From NCBI GenBank assembly GCA_964517355.1, contig CAZFCK010000217.1, forward strand, positions 1 through 8,183: a stretch of 8,183 nucleotides of DNA. The letters are read 5' to 3'. Numbering within the stretch: position 1 is the first letter of the stretch; the number at the start of each line of letters is the position of its first letter. The notes under the pieces are model-generated. The model did not search any database and was not told the DNA's origin. It worked only from the letters and a program-made list of their open reading frames with translations. Shown here piece after piece: positions 1 to 6,256 of the stretch. This DNA comes from CAZFCK01 sp964517355 (GTDB taxonomy: Bacteria > Desulfobacterota > Desulfovibrionia > Desulfovibrionales > Desulfovibrionaceae). Position numbers and translations under genes: made by a program.

Positions 1-24
1 AATTGGAAATTGTTTCAGGGGAGA

Positions 25-39
25 GCCTTGTTTCAAGGC
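25..39. other. short perfect hairpin downstream of malQ
   Basis: GCCTTG-TTT-CAAGGC, a 6-bp stem with a 3-base loop, about 100 bases past the malQ stop. No T tract follows on the minus strand, so it is not a convincing malQ terminator. The rest of 1-138 shows no gene and no other supported feature. Confidence 0.3.
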
Positions 40-138
40 GAAAATGCGCTAGGACCCTGGAAAGGTTTCCCCCCGGAAAGTGCGGCTCCTGTTGCACGCT
101 ATGCAAGTCTCTGTCAACGGGTGCGCAACACACCTGCA

Positions 139-1632
139 TCATTCGGACACTCGGTCGAAAAACACGGTCATCTCTTTGAACCAGGCCAGCCGCCCGGTAT
201 CCATATCCGAAGGCAGCAGCCGCCACAGCCAGTTGCCGTTCACCGTGGCGGGTGTGTTCATGCGGTGCTGCCCCCCCAATCCCAGCACGTCCTGCATCGG
301 GAAGATGGCCGTATTGCTTACGCTTTGCATTGCCAGACGGATCATGGCCATGTGCACGTCTTCCGAGGAGGGCACGCGCCCCAGGTAGCGTGCCAGGGCC
401 TGGCGCTCGGCCTTTGTGGACTCGTTCTCATACCAGCCGAGCACCGTGTTGTTGTCGTGGGTACCGGTGTAGACCAGGCTGTGCGCGTCGTAAAAATGGG
501 GCACGTGCTTGCTCCATTCGCTGCCGAACGCGAACTGCAAAATCTTCATGCCCGGGAACCCGAACATTTGTTTCAGTTCGCGCACGTCCGCCGTAATCAC
601 GCCAAGGTCCTCGGCGATGATCGGCAACACCCCGAAGCGCCGCAGGAGCACGGTAAAGAACTCCACGCCCGGCGCTTCGGCCCATTCGCCCCTCACCGCG
701 GTCTGCTCATGTACCGGTATGCGCCAGTAGCCGGCGAATCCGCGAAAATGGTCCACGCGCAGGAAATCGCACTGCGCGAGCCCGTGCCGCATGCGCCGCG
801 TCCACCACTGGTACTTTTCATCGCGGTGGGCCCGCCAGTCGTACACGGGATTGCCCCAGCGCTGCCCTGTGGCGCTGAAATAATCGGGAGGCACGCCGGC
901 CACAAAAATCGGGCGGCGTTGATGGTCAAGCTGATACAGATCGGGGCGCGACCAGACGTCCGCCGAATCATAGGTCACGTATATCGGCACGTCGCCGATG
1001 ACGTTCACGCCCAACCCGTTGCAATATTCTTTGAATTCACGCCATTGGCGGTGAAAAAGGAATTGCGCGAAGCGCTCCCGCGCCAGGAGTTCGTGCGCCT
1101 CGTCCCGCCAGGCGTCCAACACGGCCGGATCGCGGAAGCGAAAAGGTTCCGGCCAATGGTCCCAAGCCACCCGCCCAAAGCGCTCCTTGAGCGTGGCGAA
1201 AAGCGCCCAGTCGTCGAGCCAATCCGCGTTTTCGCTACAAAAATCCTTGAAGCCCGGGTCGGTGGACACGTCCTCCCCCCCCCGGGCAAAGGCCTTTTCC
1301 AGCATGGCCTCGCGGCTTGCCCCAACATGCGTGAAATCCACGCGCCGCGGGTCGGCGGCGTCTTGCGGCGGCAGATCCTCGACAGCGAGCAGCCCCTCAT
1401 GCACCAGCGCATCAGGGCTGAGCAACGCGGTATTGCCGGCAAAGGCCGACATGCCTGAATAGGGAGAATTACCAAAGCCGGGGGGGCAGACAGGGAGAAT
1501 CTGCCAGTAACTCTGGCCCATTTCCGCGAGAAAAGCGGCGAAACGTCTGCTCCACGGCCCCAAATCCCCTATGCCGTATTCGGACGGCAACGAGGTGATA
1601 TGCAGTAAAATCCCGCTTGCGCGCACATACAT
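139..1632 (-). CDS. malQ: 4-alpha-glucanotransferase (amylomaltase), GH77
   Basis: Cytoplasmic disproportionating enzyme that moves alpha-1,4-glucan segments between maltodextrins or glycogen-derived chains; 497 residues, the usual length of the short bacterial form. The N-terminus RASGILLHITSLPS followed by GQSYWQILPV and NSPYSGMSAFAGN is the GH77 opening. The three catalytic acids are visible: nucleophile D294 in FLRVDHFRGF, acid/base E341 in IIAEDLG and D393 in GTHDNNT, almost exactly the positions known for Thermus amylomaltase (293/340/395). The C-terminal PATVNGNWLWRL is also typical. I chose ATG 1632 because the family consensus begins there and GGAG lies 9 bases upstream; an in-frame GTG at 1665, preceded by AAAGG, would add 11 residues with no family support. 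It is separated from the GNAT gene upstream by a gap with a promoter-like sequence, so it is probably its own unit. A run of nine G (coding strand) at about 1275-1283 lies in frame. Confidence 0.95.
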   Translation of the reverse strand: MYVRASGILLHITSLPSEYGIGDLGPWSRRFAAFLAEMGQSYWQILPVCPPGFGNSPYSGMSAFAGNTALLSPDALVHEGLLAVEDLPPQDAADPRRVDFTHVGASREAMLEKAFARGGEDVSTDPGFKDFCSENADWLDDWALFATLKERFGRVAWDHWPEPFRFRDPAVLDAWRDEAHELLARERFAQFLFHRQWREFKEYCNGLGVNVIGDVPIYVTYDSADVWSRPDLYQLDHQRRPIFVAGVPPDYFSATGQRWGNPVYDWRAHRDEKYQWWTRRMRHGLAQCDFLRVDHFRGFAGYWRIPVHEQTAVRGEWAEAPGVEFFTVLLRRFGVLPIIAEDLGVITADVRELKQMFGFPGMKILQFAFGSEWSKHVPHFYDAHSLVYTGTHDNNTVLGWYENESTKAERQALARYLGRVPSSEDVHMAMIRLAMQSVSNTAIFPMQDVLGLGGQHRMNTPATVNGNWLWRLLPSDMDTGRLAWFKEMTVFFDRVSE

Positions 1633-1694
1633 GACCGCATACTCCGATTTGCTGGTACTCCGCACAACGGCCTTTCGTGGCCTCTCAGGATCTT

Positions 1695-1724
1695 ATTGTA
1701 TACGCATTCCAGGCGGTGATGCAA
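1695..1724 (-). promoter_or_regulatory. candidate sigma70 promoter for malQ
   Basis: On the minus strand TTGCAT (1724-1719) is followed after 18 bases by TACAAT (1700-1695), or after 16 bases by TATACA (1702-1697). Transcription would start near 1688, leaving a leader of about 55 bases before malQ. It is the only good -35/-10 pair in the 1666-1748 gap. I see no clear terminator hairpin with a T tract after the GNAT stop at 1749, so read-through from the upstream operon is possible. Confidence 0.5.
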
Positions 1725-1748
1725 ACCGGACATGCGGCGAAAGCTTTT

Positions 1749-2258
1749 TTACAGCTCCTTTTCGTACACCACCTTGTCGTCGCCGGGCGCGTAGAATTCG
1801 GGAAATCGCGCGCGCTCCATAAATCCCGTGCGCCTATAGAATTCCCGTGTGGGGGCGTAGCGCGGCAGAGAAGACGTTTCGGCGTACAAGCGCTCCCCTC
1901 CGGAAGCGCGCACGGCCTCTTCCACCAAGCGCAGCAACCGCCTGCCCAGCCCCTTCCCCTGCAGCTCCTTGTCCACGGCGATCCAGTAGAGATCCCAACT
2001 GCGGAGCGTGCAGGGCACGCGGCCGAAACAGGCATACCCCGCCAGGTTCACGCCATCCTCGTCCCGCGTTTCCAGAAAGATGAAAGCGTATCCGCTGGCC
2101 TCGCCCTTGTCCAAACGTTCGAGCACCAGTTCTTCAGCCACGCGCACCTCTTCGTCCGTGAACATGTCCAGAGAGGCGGCCAGCGCGCGCACCCGCGCCG
2201 CATCCTCATAACGCGCTTCTTCACGCACGGTATACGCGCCACAGTCGTTATGCGGCAT
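1749..2258 (-). CDS. GNAT family N-acetyltransferase
   Basis: 169-residue single-domain acetyltransferase predicted to move acetyl from acetyl-CoA to an amine; cytoplasmic, with no signal or membrane segment. The acetyl-CoA-binding motif A is clear at residues 89-115: a beta strand (DLYWIAVDKELQGKGLGRRL) with Q100-G-K-G-L-G, then a helix. The C-terminal YAPTREFYRRTGF (134-146) is motif B. Its ATG shares one base with the stop of the GNAT-deacetylase gene (TGATG), and GAGGA lies 7 bases upstream, so it is translationally coupled and the last gene of the operon. In context it may acetylate beta-lysine or a beta-lysine peptide, but the substrate cannot be read from the sequence. It is much shorter than the archaeal beta-lysine acetyltransferase AblB as I remember that family, so I do not assign ablB. 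Confidence 0.88.
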   Translation of the reverse strand: MPHNDCGAYTVREEARYEDAARVRALAASLDMFTDEEVRVAEELVLERLDKGEASGYAFIFLETRDEDGVNLAGYACFGRVPCTLRSWDLYWIAVDKELQGKGLGRRLLRLVEEAVRASGGERLYAETSSLPRYAPTREFYRRTGFMERARFPEFYAPGDDKVVYEKEL

Positions 2259-4018
2259 CAGTACATCCTCGCATGCAAGCCGTCGCGGAGGCCCAGGAAA
2301 AAACGCAGGGCGTTGCCCCCCAATGAAGGCACGCGGTACCCTCCTTCCTGCACCACCACCGTGGGCAGCCCCAAACTCCCCACCATGCGGCCGTTCTTTT
2401 CAAAATCCCCCGCCATAAGGCTCCACGATCCCGTGGGATCGCCTTTGGCCGGATCAAGTCCCAGGGAAACCACCAGAAACGTCGGCCCGAACTGCCGCAC
2501 TCTGGCCAACGCGCGCTTGAGCACCGCGCGGTAGGCGGCGCCGTCCACGTGTTCGCCCAACGGATAGTTGCGGTTCGCCCCCAAACCGGGACCATACCCC
2601 TTTTCCTCGGCAAACCCGGAAAAATAGGGGTACGCGATGCTTGGCTTGCCGTGAATGGAAAGGGTCAGCACGTCCGCTCGTTGGTAAAAAATATCCTGGG
2701 TTCCATTGCCGTGATGATAATCCACGTCCAGCACGGCCACCTTGCCGTGTTTGGAAAGCATGTGCGCGGCTATGGCCGCGTTGTTCAGATAGCAAAATCC
2801 TCCGAAGACCTTGCGCTCCGCATGATGGCCAGGGGGGCGCACCAGGGCGTAGGCCAGACGAAACCCCTCAAGAAGACTCGCGGCCGCGCTGCACGCCACA
2901 TCCACGGCATTGCGCGCCACACTGAAGGCGTGCCTGTGCAGGGGCGTGAAGGTGTCGATGCAATAATATCCGGCCCGCACCGCAAGCTCCTGCGGCGGCC
3001 GTGCCGCGTTGCGCACGGGAAAGACATAGGGATACACGGCCTTGTTCTCCCCAAGCAGGGCGCAACAGCGTTTCATGTACTGCACAAGGCCTGGATCGTG
3101 AACGTCCGTGACCACCCTCTCGGGATGCTTCCTGGTCTTGCAACGTTCAAAAAGACCGCTGTTTTCAAGCCTGGTCAAAATGCTCTCCACCCGCGCCGGA
3201 GATTCCACATACCCGCGCTCGTGCACGTGGTGCAGATCGTGGTTTTCGCTGACAAAAAGCGCGATGCTGTTGCGAAGCCCCCGCGCGGGCTTGTCGTTTC
3301 GCCCGGCCTCCAGACGCAGCGCCTCCTTGTGGGGGAGATGCGGCCGCGCCAGCCGCACGGGATCATCCTTGAAGGAGTCCACCACCATGCGGATATACCC
3401 CGGCGGACACCGGTCGGCGTATTTGCGTTCCAGTATGGCGCGCACGGCGCGTCTGGCCGCGGAGCGGGCAAGCCCCTTGTCTCCGCCGAGTCCGTCGAAA
3501 AGCAGCAGCGGCGGGCACGCATCGCTTTCGGAAAGCGGCGTGGCGTAGGCCGTGCCCTCAATGGCCCGCATGCCGCACCGCTCGTAAAAACGCAGTCTGG
3601 CCCTGTTCTGCGGCAATAATTCCTTTTCCCGGCACAGGGCTTCATCGTCGGGCAGACACTCGCAAAAAATGCCGAAAGCGCCCATGCCCCGGGCCTCTTC
3701 ACGCAAACGCAGATACAGGGCGCTGCCCACGCCGCCCCCGGTTTTTCCCGCCGTGGCTGCCAGGTAGTCCAGATAGCAGAATTTCAAATCCGGGGCATGG
3801 AGCATCAGCGCCACTCCGCGCACCTGATTCTGTTTTTCCGCCACCATCAAAATGCTGCGAAAGCGGTAGCGCAAGGGATTGCGCAATTTTTCGGGAAGCG
3901 CGGAAAATTCCCCATCCTGCGCTTCCGGGAAATGTCCTTCCAAGATCCTGCGGGCATGATCGATGGCCGCCGCGTCCACAGGCAGCAAGTCGTCGAACAC
4001 GCGCCTAATGCGAAACAT
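2258..4018 (-). CDS. fused GNAT acetyltransferase / HDAC-family (acetylpolyamine amidohydrolase-like) deacetylase
   Basis: 586-residue two-domain protein. Residues 1-165 form a GNAT domain: LDYLAATAGKTGGGVGSALY (83-102) is the acetyl-CoA loop, and NRARLRFYERCGM (138-150) is the usual late motif. Residues 170-250 are a linker of unknown role. Residues 252-586 are a full arginase-fold deacetylase of about 335 residues. Active-site residues are all present: tandem H398-H399 in RPPGHHA, zinc ligands D433 and H435 in LDVDYHHGNGTQD, third ligand D522 in VSLGLDPAKGDPTG, and Y561 in VQEGGYRVPSLG. FPVRNAARPP...GYYC (333-353), NGTQDIFYQRADV and SLHG-like SIHGKPS match acetylpolyamine amidohydrolases more than protein deacetylases, so the substrate is probably a small acetylated amine. 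I chose ATG 4018 because GAGGG lies 9 bases upstream and it overlaps the ligase B stop by 14 bases; longer starts run deep into that gene. The two halves nominally catalyse opposite reactions. Confidence 0.92.
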   Translation of the reverse strand: MFRIRRVFDDLLPVDAAAIDHARRILEGHFPEAQDGEFSALPEKLRNPLRYRFRSILMVAEKQNQVRGVALMLHAPDLKFCYLDYLAATAGKTGGGVGSALYLRLREEARGMGAFGIFCECLPDDEALCREKELLPQNRARLRFYERCGMRAIEGTAYATPLSESDACPPLLLFDGLGGDKGLARSAARRAVRAILERKYADRCPPGYIRMVVDSFKDDPVRLARPHLPHKEALRLEAGRNDKPARGLRNSIALFVSENHDLHHVHERGYVESPARVESILTRLENSGLFERCKTRKHPERVVTDVHDPGLVQYMKRCCALLGENKAVYPYVFPVRNAARPPQELAVRAGYYCIDTFTPLHRHAFSVARNAVDVACSAAASLLEGFRLAYALVRPPGHHAERKVFGGFCYLNNAAIAAHMLSKHGKVAVLDVDYHHGNGTQDIFYQRADVLTLSIHGKPSIAYPYFSGFAEEKGYGPGLGANRNYPLGEHVDGAAYRAVLKRALARVRQFGPTFLVVSLGLDPAKGDPTGSWSLMAGDFEKNGRMVGSLGLPTVVVQEGGYRVPSLGGNALRFFLGLRDGLHARMY

Positions 4019-5039
4019 GGCGACCGGCCCTCGCATGGAAAGAGCAACGCCGCATCGCTCCCGCGCAGATACGCTCGAGCGCCTGTTGCGGAGTAAGCCC
4101 GGCATGGCGCACAGCGGCCGCGAATCCCGCATCCGGCGTCAGACAGGGATTGGCGTTGACATCTATGATCCAGGGGCGCCCATTCCCGTCCACGCGGAAA
4201 TCCACCCTGGCATAGCCGGAAAGGCCGAAAACATACCAGCAACGCACGGCCTGCCGGCTCAATTCCTGAAGCAGCGCGCCGTCCGCCTCGGAAAATCGGA
4301 AGCTGCGGGGCGTATTTTCAAAAACGTGCTCCCCTTCATGCCACTTGGCCGCATAGTCCACAATGCGGGGGCGCTCCCGCGGCCAGTTCATGAAAAGAAT
4401 CTCGGACGGGGGCAGCACCGTAACACCCTTCCGGTCTTCCAGCAGGGAAATGTTGCATTCGCGCCCCTCCACATATGTCTCCGCGAACCACTGCCCGCCG
4501 AAGCGCACCCTCCTGCCGGCCAACGCCGCGAACAACTCCCCCGGGAGCGGATCGCTCAGCACGCTCGAGGCGTCCATGCCCAGGGAGGCGTGCTCCCACA
4601 CGGATTTGAGGATAAAGGTTCCGCGCAGCCGTTCACCCGCCCCCGATAGGGGCGCGGCGGCCGGACAAGGCAGTCCGGCGCGGGCGAGAAAATGCTTGGT
4701 CAGCAGCTTGTTGGTCGTGCGCATCAGAGCCGCGCCGTCCGCCCCCGTGAAGGGCAAGGACAAGCTCTTGAACACCTCGACCGCCTGGTACGCATCCCTG
4801 CACCCGCCGTTCACGCTTTCCACAAGGTTCACGGCCAGCTCAACCGGATGCGCGGCCAGGGCGTCACTGAGCGCCCCGGCCATTGGACCCACGCCCCTGC
4901 CGGTGGGAACCGGCAGGAGTATGGCGTCGTGGCCCATATCGCTTAGAACGTCGCGCACATAACAAGCCTGGCGCACGGTGTCCTGCACGTCTTCCGCCGC
5001 GTTCGCGTCCGCGAGATCATGTACAACGGCAATGCGCAT
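4005..5039 (-). CDS. ATP-grasp ligase B (D-Ala-D-Ala ligase-like)
   Basis: 344-residue ATP-grasp enzyme predicted to activate a carboxylate as acyl phosphate and join it to an amine; cytoplasmic. Seen in order: an N-terminal pre-ATP-grasp domain (MRIAVVHDL; AVNLVESVNGG 69-79; LPFTGAD 95-101), ATP-binding lysine K145 in FILKSVWEHASLG, FAETYVEGRECNISLL (185-200), then the magnesium site GYARVDF (275-281; R278, D280) and IIDVNANPCLTPDAGFAAA (D293, N295, N297). It lacks the HGxxGEDG signature of housekeeping D-Ala-D-Ala ligase, so its substrates are likely different. ATG 5039 is chosen because a G-rich Shine-Dalgarno (GAGGGGGG, 5051-5044) overlaps the TGA of ligase A, 10 bases upstream. It has the same length as ligase A but is clearly divergent from it, suggesting successive condensations or an old duplication with new specificity. 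Confidence 0.9.
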   Translation of the reverse strand: MRIAVVHDLADANAAEDVQDTVRQACYVRDVLSDMGHDAILLPVPTGRGVGPMAGALSDALAAHPVELAVNLVESVNGGCRDAYQAVEVFKSLSLPFTGADGAALMRTTNKLLTKHFLARAGLPCPAAAPLSGAGERLRGTFILKSVWEHASLGMDASSVLSDPLPGELFAALAGRRVRFGGQWFAETYVEGRECNISLLEDRKGVTVLPPSEILFMNWPRERPRIVDYAAKWHEGEHVFENTPRSFRFSEADGALLQELSRQAVRCWYVFGLSGYARVDFRVDGNGRPWIIDVNANPCLTPDAGFAAAVRHAGLTPQQALERICAGAMRRCSFHARAGRHVSH

Positions 5040-5049
5040 CCCGCCCCCC

Positions 5050-6084
5050 TCAACAACACGCCACGCAAACGCCGGGTTCGCGCAACGGCGGCACAAAGGA
5101 CCGCCAGGCGAGGTTCTGGCGCTGGCAGGCCGAGCGCATTATCGTATCCATGAGTTCCAGATAGGAAATCCCGGCCAGATTGCAGATAATCGGCAGGTCG
5201 GAATGCTCGGGATGCAGCCCGGCCAAGGGGTTGGCCTCGATGAAATGCACTTCTCCCGAGGCGTCCGCGCGCAGGTCCAGCCTTCCGCCGTCGCGGATGC
5301 CTAGGCCCTTGTAGGCCTCCAGGGCCACCCGGGCCGCGCGGCGGCCCTGCATGTCGTCCGCCAGGGAATACTCCACGAGTCTTTCGCATTCTTCCTTGTT
5401 CATATATCCGTAAGCGCCGTTTTCCACGTTGGTGAGCAGGTGCACTTCCATGACGCCCAAAACTCTGGCCCCGGCTCCCGTGCCCACGAGCCCGACCGTG
5501 AATTCACGGCCCGGCAAATATTCCTCCACAAGCACGGGCTGGCTGAAACGCTGCAGCAACGCGCGGCAGGCGCGCTCCAGTTCATGCCGGTCGTGGCAGC
5601 GCGACGCGCCGTCAACGCCCTTTCCCGTGCCTTCGGCAACGGGTTTGACGAAGAGGGGGTAACGCAACTGCACGCGCTCTATATCCTCCTCGCTTTCGAC
5701 CAGGGCGAAGTCCGGCGTGGGCAGCCCCAGGTCGCGCACGATGCGTTTCGTCGTGCCCTTATGCAGGCACAAGGCCAGGGTGAGCGGGTCCGAAAAGACA
5801 TAGGGCATACGCCAGGCCTCCAGCAGGGCGGGCACCAGCGCCTCGCGCCCCATGCCCGCGAGCCCTTCGCAAATATTGAAGACCATGTCCCACCGCCGCC
5901 CCTCGGCCAGGGCCTGCACCAGACGCGCACCGCCGCCCACCCGTTCGGTGTCGCAGCCCAGACGTCGCAAGGCGTCCTCGATGGCGTCTATGGTGTCCTC
6001 CCTGTCGAACTCAGCGGTCTCCTCCAGGCTGTAGCCCTGCTCAAGATACTCTTTGCGCATGTCATAAGTCATCGCGATACGCAT
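5050..6084 (-). CDS. ATP-grasp ligase A (D-Ala-D-Ala ligase-like)
   Basis: 344-residue ATP-grasp enzyme predicted to form an amide bond between an amino acid-type carboxylate and an amine at the cost of ATP. Seen: N-terminal domain with DMVFNICEGLAGMGREALVP (66-85) where D-Ala-D-Ala ligase has its HGxxGEDG loop; HKGTTKRIVRDLGLPTPDF (108-126); ATP lysine K147 in FVKPVAEGTGKGV; EEYLPGREFTVGL (187-199); magnesium site GGRLDLRAD (D270) and FIEANPLAGLHPEHSDLP (E283, N285). The closing H-S-D-L-P is ligase-like, but the missing HG..GEDG argues against a cell-wall role. It starts inside the last 23 bases of the 64-residue ORF and has the best Shine-Dalgarno of the operon (AAAAGGAG, spacing 8). Its C-terminus ends VCVACC, three cysteines in the last five residues, which is unusual. 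Specificity is not readable. Confidence 0.9.
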   Translation of the reverse strand: MRIAMTYDMRKEYLEQGYSLEETAEFDREDTIDAIEDALRRLGCDTERVGGGARLVQALAEGRRWDMVFNICEGLAGMGREALVPALLEAWRMPYVFSDPLTLALCLHKGTTKRIVRDLGLPTPDFALVESEEDIERVQLRYPLFVKPVAEGTGKGVDGASRCHDRHELERACRALLQRFSQPVLVEEYLPGREFTVGLVGTGAGARVLGVMEVHLLTNVENGAYGYMNKEECERLVEYSLADDMQGRRAARVALEAYKGLGIRDGGRLDLRADASGEVHFIEANPLAGLHPEHSDLPIICNLAGISYLELMDTIMRSACQRQNLAWRSFVPPLREPGVCVACC

Positions 6085-6256
6085 TGCGCTGTCTCCTTTT
6101 CAGGCCTTGTTTGTCCAGGGTGGCATTCCTGTTGGGACGCGCCGCACGGCCAAGCTTGGCTTGTTCTTCGAATTCGATGTCATCCGCAGATTGGTCGCTC
6201 GATGATTCCCAATCCGCGTCCCGTCCGTGACTCCTCGTGTCGGTTTGTTTTTTCAT
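6062..6256 (-). CDS. small highly charged protein coupled to kamA (unknown function)
   Basis: 64 residues; no family recognised. The sequence is wholly hydrophilic and probably disordered: a polar N-terminus, an acidic middle (residues 13-31, rich in D, E and S, with one W16), a basic stretch (34-61, including LKRRQRNAYR) and an acidic end RDDL. No cysteine, signal peptide or membrane segment. Evidence that it is real: its ATG overlaps the kamA stop as ATGA, AGGG lies just upstream, and it fills the whole space between kamA and ligase A, which it overlaps by 23 bases. Possibilities are an accessory protein for the aminomutase, a scaffold, or a protein/peptide substrate of the ligases (by analogy with LysW-type amino-group carriers, which it does not resemble in sequence). 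It could also be a spacer ORF that only passes ribosomes on. Confidence 0.65.
   Translation of the reverse strand: MKKQTDTRSHGRDADWESSSDQSADDIEFEEQAKLGRAARPNRNATLDKQGLKRRQRNAYRDDL
6093..6100 (-). promoter_or_regulatory. strong Shine-Dalgarno for ATP-grasp ligase A
   Basis: AAAAGGAG on the minus strand, 8 bases before ATG 6084. It lies inside the coding sequence of the upstream 64-residue ORF and fixes the start of ligase A. It would let ligase A be translated independently of the small ORF. Confidence 0.8.

Noticed and set aside
40..138. Terminator for malQ
   Set aside because: TTTCC/GGAAA near 66-79 and GTTGC/GCAAC near 91-129 are short or have long loops, and none is followed by T residues on the minus strand.
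10..1458. Long open frame on the plus strand (482 codons)
   Set aside because: It is antisense to malQ, whose catalytic motifs are unmistakable; the translation has no family features and reflects high GC content.
1749..2258. Naming the stand-alone GNAT as ablB (beta-lysine acetyltransferase)
   Set aside because: Context is tempting, but the protein is shorter than AblB as I recall it and no AblB-specific motif is visible.
2549..3619. Plus-strand open frame of 356 codons
   Set aside because: It is antisense to the GNAT-HDAC gene with all active-site residues intact; composition is that of a GC shadow frame.
4019..4132. 38-codon upstream extension of the GNAT-HDAC gene
   Set aside because: It lies in the coding region of ligase B in another frame; ATG 4018 has a Shine-Dalgarno at the right distance and the GNAT domain begins there.
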